64,000 nt of DNA from Pisaster brevispinus. Its lineage: Eukaryota; Echinodermata; Asteroidea; Forcipulatida; Asteriidae. The stretch lies in assembly GCA_023634235.1 (NCBI GenBank), contig JAMKCF010000008.1, positions 4,779,001 to 4,843,000 on the forward strand, given 5' to 3'. Below, piece after piece: positions 52,331 to 62,559 of this stretch. The notes below the pieces were generated by a model. It saw only the letters and a list, made by a program, of their open reading frames with translations. It was not told where the DNA came from and made no database searches. The position numbers and the translations under genes are program-made. Within the stretch, counting starts at the first letter, position 1; the number at the start of each line of letters is the position of its first letter.

Positions 52331-54112
52331 GCGCCCGAGGAAATGTGTGTGTGTCATTTTATTGAGAGTCAAAGGGGACAAATAACCCAATTTTCGGCAG
52401 TTAGTTGGCAGAAATGTTGTGACTGTAAAAACAGATGGAAACGTCTTGATCTGGGAAACAACAAGAACTGGCTGAAACAAATAAAAGCTTGGTGGAAAAA
52501 CATGTGCCCGACGCCGGACTCGGCTGACGGCCGGCTACCATCGGCTCTGTCTGTCTGTGACACTGTGTGTTGGTGTTACTAACCCAACTTCCTAAGTCGT
52601 AAGTTAAGTGTTAGTGTTTTGTTAAAATTAAAAAGGTAGGCCTGTATTAAATAAAAATAACCGTGTTATAACTACTGACAGTATTTTGATACTAAAAAAA
52701 AGTTTTTTTAATACTATTAATTCTTTAGTAGGCCTGCATAAAGAAAATATAGAGTAGAGAATGTCTAAAATCAGACACATTTTTACAGACGGTTTTAACA
52801 GAAGGCCCTGCCATTTTATGCTTTGGCATTAATTGTTTCATTTTTGTTATGGTGAGGACTGGGCGAGAGGTTGGGTTTTAGCATGGACATTTTTGTGATG
52901 TGAATTTGTAATCTCTTAACCTGCATTTAGTCTAAAAAGTAATCAGTTTTTACACAAATGAGGAAAAAAAAAATGGTTTTAGACTTCACATTTTTTAAAA
53001 CTGAAAACTGTGTATTAACCCTAACGATGCTAACAGACTTGAATCCACCAATGTTGATATGATTTTACACACACCCTGGTGTCTTTCAAACTTGGCATGA
53101 CTTGTGTAGATTATTTTTATTCATAATCTCACTTAATATTTTAAAAAGGATGCCATTCTATTCTGGGTAAAAGACTTAAGCATGATGTCTACCACCCAGT
53201 GAAACAATTCACAAAAATACCTATATAAAATATTAAAAGGTAATTGATAAACAAGTTAAAACAATTTAAACTAAAATTAAGCAATGTTGTGAAACAATCA
53301 TCAACCCACCCATATTTCCAGATAAGGTGCTGTAATTTGTTTCTCTTCTACACCATGTTCATGCTAGTAACATTGTCAGCGTTGTTCCAATCTGTCCCAA
53401 TATTCATGTAGATTTCATTGCAGAGTTGTTTACAGTGTAATAGTTTTTCTACTACAACTTGCCAGTATTGTGCATTTGCCAATATCCCCCAGTTAAGACA
53501 AACGGTACTTTTGAAAATGTCATGTTTACAGGTTTTGAGATAAAGCTGAAAACGTTTGGCTAAAAGGGCTACCAATGTTCAAAGCAGTTCCACTGCAGTT
53601 GAAGGAACACTGGAGTCGACCCTTGAACCATCAAGAAAATCTAGTCAGCTAGCATCAGGAGATTCACAGGCACAGCAGTAGCGCAACCCACATGTCCTGC
53701 CATCCAGATGTATTATTTGCAAAAAAGACAAGAGGATAACCCAAAAACAGTCATGCAAGCGGTCACAGGGAAAGACTGCAAACTGTGAATACCAGTCAGG
53801 TTGGTATACATTTTCTTATTTCACATTGCCTCTTAAGTTTTCCTTGGTTCTAACTTATAGTGAGGAACATGGTGTGCCTGTATTTTCCCATTGATTAAAC
53901 TACAATGTACATGTAAGTTTACCCCTTTTATTACAGGTGGTTTGCTGCTCAGAGCTACAGAGATTCTCCATGACGAACCGAATCTGACTGACATCAAGAG
54001 AGAAGACATGGTCGCAATTGACTTCAGATACCATTGAAGTTGTTACAAGGACTATAAATTATTAAGTTCCATGCAAGGAGCAGGGAATTACAAACAATGT
54101 CTTGTTCTGTAG
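52325..54112 (+). pseudogene. Relic of a gene with Cys/His motifs (CIIC...YHxxCY), stops in frame
   Basis: The first frame, 52325-52582, begins MAAPEEMCVCHFIESQRGQI, then TQFSAVSWQKC and ends at TAA. A later exon, about 53580-53799, contains VLPSRCIICKKDKRITQK before a donor CAG TCA G|GTTGGT. It joins in phase to 53937 onward: GGLLLRATEILHDEPNL, TDIKREDMVAIDFRYH, stop, SCYKDYKLL. Spacing and wording (CxxC, then ATEI..., D.VA..F.YH..CY..Y) fit an N-terminal Cys/His region I recall from many uncharacterised invertebrate proteins. In-frame stops are TAG at 53679-53681 and TGA at 54035-54037, between the His and the Cys. The donor of the first frame is unclear. It is most likely a decaying copy. 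Confidence 0.42.
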
Positions 54113-55380
54113 ATCTATGCATCAAGCCCAGTTGGCCATGACTGGCCACTTCATGAAAACCTAACATTCAAATGGATGAACATGCCTGCAACTCACTACA
54201 ACACTTTCAAGCTGCTCTTGTCAAAAAGCAAATCTCCTTTGCACTGAACTCTGCAAGTGCAGTGATTGCAAATCTCACTCACAAACTTTAATGATGGTGC
54301 AGAAGAAGACGAAGATGAAGGTAACTGATAAAATGATCACAGCCATCTAGGTTTTGTTCCACTTATTTTAGTTTTCAAAGTCTATTCAACAATTCTGGCA
54401 TCTCAAAACGAAATGGTGCATCTGTATAATCTGGTCCTTTATCATTTTTCTCACATAACATTGTTATAATTAAAAGACCCTCACGACATGTGCACCCTTG
54501 AATCGAACAAAAGCGTATGCCTTTCAGGCTTTAAATCATGAGCAGTACCTGTATTGTATTGTTTTTAAATTGTAAACTTTGTTAGCAAGTTAGCCCCTGG
54601 GCTACAAATGCATTGTTTTAATAAACCAGATATAACAATAATGTAAAACTATCTCTGTAGTCACTTGGTTATATTGCCTTTATTTAATTGCATCAGTTCA
54701 GCATTATTTTCTGCATACATGCATATTTGCATAATTAATGACTGGCTGAAAATTTGCTTGTGCAATTTCTATTACATGTTTATGCATTTTATTATTTTTA
54801 ACTTATCGAAACCAATCATACATGGCCAAGATCTTGAGATGAAAATGCTGAAAACTTCAAATTTTTGAAAAACTTACAAAAAAGGGTGTTTTAATTTCAA
54901 AAACTTGGTACAGCACCAGAATCAATTCGAGGTCTGAGTAATGATTTATTTCATGTACAAGAACCCCAAAGCTATTTGTATTAAATTGGAGAGCATTTGA
55001 AAATGTATAACTTACACACAAAATACTGTTTTTTACCAAAAATTAGCAAAAATAGTCCGCATAGGCTTAACGTGCAATCTGAGCCCATGGGAACAGTCAG
55101 ATTTGGAATCAGCACTATCGAAATAGTAATGGTGACTAAAATGCAAAAACCATACTTTGTCGGGTTCCCTCAGCAACTTCTCAACAACTTGACAACAATG
55201 AAACAATCAACTGCTACAATGTAATGGAGACCAGACTGATTTACTCAGCCACAAAACAATTGCCACAAACGAGATAAATGTCCATACATGCCAAATCATT
55301 TTCGTTCACAAATCGTTTTTGTTCACAAATTTTGCTGGCTTCCGGTTTTCAGGGGTGGTTTTTGAAATGACTAACAGCTA
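54113..55380. other. Spacer, nothing firm
   Basis: AT-rich. An Asp/Glu-rich triplet run (GAAGAAGACGAAGATGAAG|GTAACT) at 54303-54322 ends in a good donor and could be the end of a further decayed exon of the preceding relic. Short frames at 54665 and 54997 are not recognised. Confidence 0.35.
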
Positions 55381-55384
55381 GGGC

Positions 55385-56263
55385 GCAGCCATCTTGAATG
55401 AACAGAGGGCAGCAAACATCAGAATCAAGTCTAGAAGGTAAGGATTTACTGTCAGACTTTTTTCGCCGGCGAGATCGGTCCAGGTATGTTCAAATTACAG
55501 TGTTTCTGACAATTTTTTGAACACGTTTTCAAAGGTTTTCAATAATGGGCAATTTTCACCATCAAAAGTGGAAGGAAACACAATAGCGACCCACCTAATC
55601 TTGTTCCTTGGTTTTTTTCTGCAAGATGAGTGCTTTTTTAGTGTATATTTTGCTGTCGCAGAGGGAGAAAATGAGATAAATACGAGAGCATACGGCCGGG
55701 CAAACCCGGCGGCAGCGAAACCCCCGTTTACTTGCCCGCGCTGTCCTGCGATGCCAGCCTGCGATGAGTTTGACGAGCCACACATAACTTAAGATCATTA
55801 CTTATTTGGACCATGGAGGATAGGAATATGAAGAAAATATAAGAATCAATTCCTTATTCTTTTCTAAAACATTTTTACCAAATTTTCTATATTAACTATA
55901 TAGGTATGCAGGCTATAGTATATAAATGTTAAATGGAATATTCATTTTACAGAGACCCTAAAGGGACATAATTCCCATATAACTTTTTTTAAAATTGAGA
56001 TTATTTTGAACTAATTGATTTGTTATCTACTTTTAATTTGGTTTAATTTGATTTACTTATTTATTTATTTATCACTTTTTTGTGATACTGGTGATCAGAC
56101 TGCTGGTATGAGCCTTGGCTTTGGAAAAAGTTGGTTTTTTATCACTTTTAGATTACCCACAATGTTTGTTATTTTCAGGATGTCACAATTAAGTGATGAA
56201 ATGTACATCCCAGATTCAGACGAGACATGTAACCCAGAGTCAGAGCCTGAGAAAGCAATATAG
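55385..56263 (+). CDS. Possible small gene: leader exon plus 27-residue acidic frame
   Basis: A leader with a YY1-type motif (GCCATCTTG at 55388) ends at a strong donor, TCTAGAAG|GTAAGG (55437). At 56178 an acceptor (TTATTTTCAG) leads directly into ATG 56180: MSQLSDEMYIPDSDET, CNPESEPEKAI, TAG at 56261-56263. Acidic short starts such as YIPDSDE are common N-termini of nuclear proteins, so this may be a truncated first coding exon. The opposite-strand 96-codon frame at 55495-55785 is also open but unrecognised. Confidence 0.25.
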
Positions 56264-56366
56264 CAATGACTTCACTTTATTTCATTCAATTGAATATTTC
56301 CTGTGATAAGTATTCTTTGTTGCCTTGTTTATATGTAATTTATGTCACTTCCATCAACATTTAACT

Positions 56367-56735
56367 TGTAAGAAATAGGGTCTATATTTGCCAGGGTGCC
56401 GGCAGAAAAAAGTCCAGAATTGGTCAAGTTCAAAATGCTGTAACTTTTAAAATAATACTTCCTTTGAATTGCTTTTTCTTCCATCATTTTAGTTCTAAAA
56501 CAAGCTTTCATTTGATGTTTCACTCGGCCCATTGCTATCATAAATGTAAGAAACAGAGTTTATATTTGGCAACAACTAACATTGGCCAGGGAGCCGGCAG
56601 AATAGTTCAGAACTCGGTCAAGTTCAAAGTGCTGTAACTTTTTAATTAAAGCTTACTTTGAATTACTTTTCCATTCATTGTTTTAGTCTTGAAACAAGCT
56701 TTCATTTGATGTATAACCTGACCCATTTGTCAAAA
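56367..56735 (+). repeat. Two tandem ~180-bp units
   Basis: GTCTATATTTGCCAGGGTGC, CCGGCAGAA, GGTCAAGTTCAAAATGCTGTAAC, CTTTGAATTGCTTTT and AAACAAGCTTTCATTTGATGT occur in order in 56367-56540 and again in 56545-56735. No shared coding frame. Confidence 0.75.
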
Positions 56736-57129
56736 AAAAGGGGGGTATTAAAACTAGTACCTTAACAACCATTCACACTCGCAAGTCAAAAATCAATTAA
56801 TTTTCCCCCAAAACGTGTGATGTTTTTTCAACAAATGCCAGCAGTAGGGCCATTTACAAGTACTGTAGCATTCGATAGGTAAGTTTCATGATCGAGAACG
56901 AACATTATTTTGAGAGGGCGAAAAAATAGGATTGCAATGGTGCTGGGGCCAAGAAATGGATACTGAGTGGACTGGCCCTGTTTATGGGGGTACTATAGAT
57001 TAACATACCCAAATGGATGGTAACTTTAATTACCGAATTCCAAATTCCCCCTACCGTCGTTTTATTAAATTCGTTCGGTGAAAATCATTCATACCATACC
57101 AAAATTATCATAATCACAACGACAATAAC

Positions 57130-57245
57130 TCACCAGTACGCTTTTGTGGTAGATAGTTGTAGTTGTGTCCTTGGAGCGTAGTGAACAATTAATTTGTTTG
57201 AAGAAAAGGTGACGAAGACCTTTCGACACCGGCCATTTTGTTTTT
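57130..57245 (-). CDS. Possible minus-strand first exon, short frame
   Basis: On the minus strand, CAAAATGGCCGG gives a well-placed ATG near 57236 with the frame MAGVERSSSPFLQTN then stop. Further down, a good donor, GCGTACTG|GTGAGT, lies at about 57136. The pattern (GC-rich start, ATGG context, GTGAGT donor) is promoter/first-exon-like, but the frame closes after 15 codons. It could be a non-coding exon or an upstream reading frame. No downstream exon was found with confidence. Confidence 0.2.
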
Positions 57246-57249
57246 TTCG

Positions 57250-58110
57250 AGCGCGCATGCTCTCCTGGACCGGTGGGGTTCAACAAATTAAGCGAAACCT
57301 GCTGCGGTGTCACGTGATCATGCGCCAGGGTTCAGAAACTAACTAGCATAAGTAAACAACATTACGGTCTTCATCGTCATTCGATAAAATCATGATTACT
57401 TGTTAGCTTTGTTTTATCTGAAGTTACAGTAACCCTTCCCGTATAACAACAAGAAATAATAAAACTTTGTATGTTTTTTTCAGATCGTATACAGTTGCAT
57501 GAATTGCAATAAATCAAACATTGTGTGCTAAAATATAACTTGACAATTTAAAACTGAAACTTAAAAAAAAGTAAAGGTCATGTGAAGGAGTGATTCCATC
57601 AGAAATGAAACAATTTATTTCTTATTTGCTTATTATTTATTTATTTGTTTTTCTCCCGGCTATTAAACCTGTTACCTCCATCTCTCCAGGCCGTTTCTTT
57701 TTGATCTGGTGAGAGCATTTTTAACACAAAATTTCTCCATAACCACGACTTTTTTGTACCACTTCTTATAACTTCGTGTAAGACTGTCACTTCAGATTCA
57801 CACAGCCGTTTACATTTTTCGTTAGAAGCAATAAGTATTTTGTTTTTCTTCTTGTTTGTTAGGTTATTTATTTACTTCCTTATTTTAGTACGTACAACAC
57901 TAGTAACTCGGCTATTTAATAAGTTGGCCGGCGGATTGAAAAGTTTTGAGAGCCAACAACTGCCGTAGTGCAGAGCTGTGTATAGAACTTTATAGTCTGG
58001 TTACTTTTTGTACAATGAATATTAGCATCCATTATTGTTAGTGGATACAGGGAACATGACCAAGATGACGACAAGCGTAACAAAATCGAGGTACCCGAGT
58101 TGTATACAGT
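57250..58110. other. Spacer, no supported gene
   Basis: AT-rich, with no exon pair and no clear repeat. Short frames here are unremarkable. Confidence 0.4.
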
Positions 58111-58120
58111 GCGCCCCCTA

Positions 58121-58366
58121 CAGGGCCCAATTTCATAGAGCTGCTAAGCACAAAAATTTGCTTAGCATGAAATTTCTTCCTTGATAAAAACAGGATTACC
58201 AACCAAATTTCCACGCGATTTTCAGGATAAGAAAACAACAGCTGACTACCAGTAACAAGCAATATGCAACACATGGAAATTTGGTTGGTAATCTTGTTTT
58301 TATCAAGGAAGAAATTTCATGCTAAGCAAATTTTTGTGCTTAGCAGCTCTATGAAATTGGGCCCTG
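58121..58366. mobile_element. GGGCCCAATTTCATAG element, near-perfect palindrome
   Basis: Arms of about 91 bases (58121-58212 and 58275-58366) are reverse complements with one visible mismatch (CAGGATT versus CAAGATT). Ends are CAGGGCCCAATTTCATAGAG. The loop is about 62 bases. This is the cleanest copy of the family and defines its terminal inverted repeat. The near identity means a recent insertion, gene conversion between arms, or both. It can form a long RNA hairpin if transcribed. Confidence 0.9.
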
Positions 58367-58615
58367 ATGTCTAGTCCAGCCTGTGGTCCAACGTTGGTTA
58401 CACTTCAAGCATTTAAACACCTTTCTAAGGGATGCAGGTAAGAATATTATAATACCTAGCAAAATGATTGAGGTCAGATGCGGCATTTATGCCACAACAC
58501 TGTTGGCAATGGGTTGACAGGTGTTTTTTTTAAATCAATTCATACAGATCATAAAAGTAAAACTAGTAGTACAAGTTGTAGTACAACTTGGCAGTGCATG
58601 CAGTCACTGGCAGAT

Positions 58616-58714
58616 CCAGTAACTGGGGCGCTGTACGTTTTTTCGATGTTGACATTATACAGTCGTACGGGCGTACTCGAGTCGTAGTACGGAGTACAGC
58701 GCCCCAGTTACTGG
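58616..58714. mobile_element. 99-bp MITE with perfect 21-bp inverted ends
   Basis: The left end CCAGTAACTGGGGCGCTGTAC (58616-58636) is exactly matched in reverse by 58694-58714. The outer words themselves contain the small palindrome CCAGTAACTGG. The interior includes TACGGGCGTACTCGAGTCGTAGTACGG. Flanking duplication could not be decided by eye. Frames crossing it are chance. Confidence 0.85.
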
Positions 58715-58988
58715 GAAAAGTAATTGGTGACCGTAAGAATAGGTTGAAAAAGTATGTGTTGTTAATTGTTTAGCACTTGGCAGATTTGCAAAAAAATAAG
58801 TCATGTCATGATGGTGGGAAGCTTCCTTCAATAATGCCAAATAATGTTGTCTGAATTGCTTTAGTTTTTGGTGAGGTAAGTAAAACAACTACGTTCCAAG
58901 ACCAAAACAGTGAAAACATTTATAAAGGTTTTTCCCACTATGTTCTCATGACTCTAACCAATGACCCATTATTGAGCATATATTTTCA

Positions 58989-59062
58989 CGGGTTTGTTGT
59001 GTCATGTTGGGTCACATAAAGTATCGATACTGGTCTTTGCTAATAAACAATGGTGCACATGT
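58989..59062 (+). mobile_element. Fragment of dispersed GGTAATT-type element
   Basis: TGTTGGGTCACATAAAGTATCGATACTGGTCTTTGCTAAT closely matches 3262-3302 in OSGEP intron 1. It is an end fragment only. Confidence 0.55.
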
Positions 59063-59280
59063 GCTTAAGCAGTGTAATTCACAAACAATCAAGAAGGGTT
59101 TATCGCTGATAATTGAATTGTAGCATCACTGACCAATCTCCATACAATAATTGCTGGCAGTTTAAGTGTGCATGTTTTGCCTACTGTAGTAAGCAAAGAT
59201 AATGAAATTGGACATTTGCTAAGGACCACCCTGTAAACAAAAACCTCTATTACTTACATGCTTGATGAAATTTGGCAAAA

Positions 59281-59405
59281 GGGGGGGGGGGGCGTCAATG
59301 TAAGACTAGATAGCTCTTGTGCCGGCACGTTAATCTGGAGTTCATTGGTAAAAATCCCACTCCAGTAAATTTGCCCAGTCAATTTCCCTTGTGGCTTATA
59401 ATTTG
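59281..59405 (+). mobile_element. tRNA-derived SINE, copy 5 (tRNA part, decayed) after G12
   Basis: A G12 run (59281-59292) is followed by a tRNA-like domain, GACTAGATAGCTC (shortened A box), GTGCCGGCACGTTAATCTGGAG and a decayed B box, with the tail GTCAATTTCCCTTG. It stands directly upstream of the full copy at 59424 in the same orientation. Confidence 0.65.
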
Positions 59406-59420
59406 ATATTTAAAATAAAA

Positions 59421-59672
59421 AAAGTTGCATCCCCATGTGATCCCTTGGCTGCCACTTCCCATATCGTATACTTGGTTGTGATCCCTGGCTATTTGGCAGT
59501 TACAGGTTGAATGGCCGCTGACTGGCACCCCCGGACAAAGATATTGACAAATTAGGGAGACTGCCTAAATAGGGCTAGATAGCTCAGATGGTAGAGTGCC
59601 AGCACTCTAATCTGGAGGTCGCAGGTTCAAGTCCCGCTCTAGTAAATCTTTCTGTGTTCAACCCCAAATTAT
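59421..59672 (+). mobile_element. tRNA-derived SINE, copy 6 (full length)
   Basis: The leader starts AAAGTTGCATCCCCATGTGATCCC. CACCCCCGGACAAAGATATTG follows, then A box TAGCTCAGATGG (59579), B box GGTTCAAGTCC (59623) and the tail AATCTTTCTGTGTTCAACCCCA. Together with copy 5 upstream it gives a tRNA-leader-tRNA arrangement, as from a dimer or from insertion beside an older copy. Confidence 0.85.
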
Positions 59673-59754
59673 TGTAAAATTGGTTTCTGACAGGACCATT
59701 CTTGTCTATCACATCAGCGATGCATGACACCACTAAGATCCTTTTGTTCTTCAG

Positions 59755-61188
59755 TGCCACCTTGAAGGTTCAACCTTTAATGGATCCTTCCATCCAGTAC
59801 GATATCTTCTGTTCCTACTCTCACTGTATGATGCGGAGAATGCAAGTCACATTGTGAATTACTTGAAGCATGCTTGAAGGCACTCAACCAAGACCTTGGA
59901 CTTTTCTTTGATATACTGGAATTGAAAACAGGTAGGTACATGTGCATTATGTAGGAATTGATTCAAAGTAAGTAGCCAAATATGAGGTGTCATTTGTAAT
60001 AGTATCTTAAATGGGAATGGTTCTACCCATTCCTGAGCTGCACTGTGATTTTGTGGTTGTATCAATGTATGACCCAAATTCACTGATTTGATCAAACTCA
60101 CTTTTGGCTTGACAAGAAAGGTCATCTCTGTATTCTGCCTGTTCTTCTAGGCTTTATGACAAAATATCTCATTGTTTGAAAGGTGAAAAAAGTTGTATTT
60201 ATATTTCACTTAAACTAAGGTTCAAGCTATAAAGTAAAGTTCATTTTGTAATCCTTCCATTAGGTCATGTTGGCCTAATACAAATGATTATAAACAAACT
60301 ACTGTAATTTTTCTGTTGATTTTTGTCATTCTTCTACCCTCAAATTGATCCCTTTGTGCATTGAAGACATCCTTGGGGCGACTCCAAAAACAGATAAAGT
60401 TTTTGAAGATAGGAGTACAGATTCTGTTAGAGAGGTAAGGTGTCAGGCTTGCATGTTTTCATGCAATTTCTTCTTAAATAGTTTTGAATGTCGTAGAAAC
60501 TGGCAAAATGTTATGAGTGTTTATACACAGCTATTTTCTGTTTTCTTGTCCTTTTTTCTTTTAGCAATTGCAAAGTTTTCATGTTGTTGAAAAAAGGGCC
60601 AACCTTTGCACACAAGATATTTTGTACTGACCTATTGTGACACTATATGAACAAATGTAATGAAGTAAGTTTTTTCCTTTTTTGTATTACTTAATTTCTA
60701 CTTCCCCTTCCGCAGAAAACTTAGTAGATTTATTTCTTGTATTTCAGTATTTGCTGTCATTGATGAAAGTCAAAGTGAACAAGTTGGCCCTGTGAAGCTG
60801 CCACTTTCAGAGAACCTCACAGTTAAAGAGGAACAGTCAAAGGCTCAAGCAGCATCCTTTAAAAAAAACTCAACTCGAGATAAACAAGATGGAACTGGAT
60901 CAAACCAGCCAGTCCAAAGTACAGAGGAACTGGTTCTGACTGGTTCAAAACCCTCCAACAACTAGAGTACAGTTCAACCATGTACTGATAATAAACCAGA
61001 GCAAACTGGCTTCTGATTGGAGTTTAAGCCAGGAAAGTAAAGCAGCTGAAAGCAGTTCAAACCAATCAGATGGACAAACATAAAATATTAAACAAAAGGT
61101 AGCACGTTGTGCCTCGTTCTATGAAGCCCTGTATTCAGAGTATGAGAGAAGAAAGTTAGTGCCTTTTAGTAGAGCTACATTTATCAAG
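59755..61188 (+). CDS. Possible exon cluster of an unrecognised gene, one frame break
   Basis: Exon A, 59755-59931, has a strong acceptor (TTTTGTTCTTCAG) and donor (ACAG|GTAGGT). It reads CHLEGSTFNGSFHPVRYLLF, LLSLYDAENASHIVNYLKHA, then TGA. A second frame from 59880 continues ALNQDLGLFFDILELKT to the donor. Exon B, 60367-60434, joins that second frame in phase: DILGATPKTDKVFEDRST, DSVRE. A later segment, 60750-60965, reads FAVIDESQSEQVGPVKLP and a Lys/Gln/Ser-rich tail to TAG, but its phase does not match B. A last segment, about 61092-61188, reads ARCASFYEALYSEYERRKLV, PFSRATFIK to donor AAG|GTAAAA. Composition is protein-like throughout. No family is recognised. The break in A may mark a pseudogene. 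Confidence 0.35.
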
Positions 61189-61725
61189 GTAAAAATCTAT
61201 TCAGCATAATCTCCCCTTGCACAGACATCACATGCTGCTACCATCTCTACATGGTGTGCCATTTTGGGAGTCAAAATGCACTGCACACTAACACACGAGG
61301 AATCTCTCTCCCAAAAAAATGCAACCAAGATTCATGAGTGATGACGTCAGGTGAATTAGGTTGATGTAAAGTTTGTTATGGTACAGATGCCTTTCAAAAG
61401 ATTTTGTCCAGCTAGTTGATTGATGTGGTCAATTTTTTTAATGACCAGGGGATTGCAGGAAACCATGGTAAACCAGATAAATAGAGATTTTACATGTAGA
61501 CTTTAGGTTAATTCAATTAAGTTTATTTCCACTCAATCAGTTTGCATTGACAACACAAAGCAATAAGGACTAGTGGTGGAGGTCTGCTTAAGCAAGCTTG
61601 TGGAGTCGAGACTGGAGTATTTGAACATATAAGTTAACAAAGTAACCAAAGTAACTTACTGGCATAAGTTGACACAAAATATTTAAGTTTACAAACTCAA
61701 AGGGACACGTGACAAACACTAACAG

Positions 61726-61920
61726 GGCCCAGTTTCATAGAGCTGCTTTGGCAGAAATTGTTGCTTACAAATTGTCTGCTAAGCACCAATAGTAGGAAAC
61801 CAGTCACAAATGGTACATGTGACATGGTATGTGGGCTGGAAGCCTTATTCTGATGAGCATACTTATTAGCTTGGTTAATTTTGATGCTGAAGTATAGCTC
61901 CATGAAATTGGGCCCAGGGC
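61726..61920. mobile_element. GGGCCCAATTTCATAG-family element, diverged
   Basis: The left end is GGGCCCAGTTTCATAGAGCTGC (61726). The right end, reversed, is GGGCCCAATTTCATGGAGC (61914). The interior has GTCTGCTAAGCACCAATAG and AAACCAGTCAC. The arms beyond the ends no longer pair well. Confidence 0.8.
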
Positions 61921-62403
61921 AATTTAGACACATAAAGTGGCTCACTGTTATTAATGATTTAACCATCATCATTTAATCAATCATAACATTTATATGGTGC
62001 CATATTCCAATAGTCGATGCTCATGGTGTAGACAATCAATGGACATCCCATGGAGAAACATCATACTGAAAAGTTACAAATAAATTGTAATTTCACTGAA
62101 AACGGTGTTTTGAAATAGGAATGTGAATGTCTCTCTCAAAGATGATAAATTAGCGCAACAGTTAATGGGATGATCAGCATGAGGGGTATGCAAATAAATT
62201 ACTTGATGTAATTATTTAATCAATTATGATGTGTGCAGAGTTCTTTTACCTGGTTGTCTTGGACTTAGACCTGCATGGGGTGGAGTCAGTAAGTGGGGGT
62301 GGCAGACAATTTGAGAAAGTTTTACTTACTTGAAGATGGAAACAAAACCTGTTTTACTAATTACAAGTATTCTGACACATGAAACCAACTACAATATTTA
62401 GCG

Positions 62404-62559
62404 AATAACAGTGTGTGGATCAGGGCTGGTCTTCACTGCGTGGTAATGACCTTTGTTGGTGGCTGGCTACTGTTAATGGACCGAGCCTTAATACCAGCCA
62501 GCCACCAACTCTGTCAATACCACGCAGTGAAGACCAGCCCTGATCCACACACTGTTATT
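62404..62559. repeat. ~156-bp hairpin-forming inverted repeat
   Basis: The left arm AATAACAGTGTGTGGATCAGGGCTGGTC... (62404 onward) is matched in reverse by ...GACCAGCCCTGATCCACACACTGTTATT, ending 62559. About 65 bases per arm pair with a few mismatches near the centre (TGACCTTTGTTGGTGG against TGACAGAGTTGGTGG). The loop is about 20 bases. It could be a foldback element or, if transcribed, a small-RNA precursor. No sequence outside defines ends of a larger element. Confidence 0.88.

Noticed and set aside
53348..53575. 75-codon minus-strand frame ending NNADNVTSMNMV
   Set aside because: It looks mildly protein-like but has no splice context, no recognised family, and overlaps the upstream edge of a plus-strand relic exon.
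54035..54037. Selenocysteine codon in the YH-stop-SCY motif
   Set aside because: A TAG also interrupts the frame upstream, and no SECIS-like structure was recognised. A pseudogene is simpler.
55495..55785. 96-codon minus-strand and 91-codon plus-strand frames overlapping each other
   Set aside because: They are mutually exclusive over the same GC-richer patch, neither is recognised, and there is no splice support for a choice.
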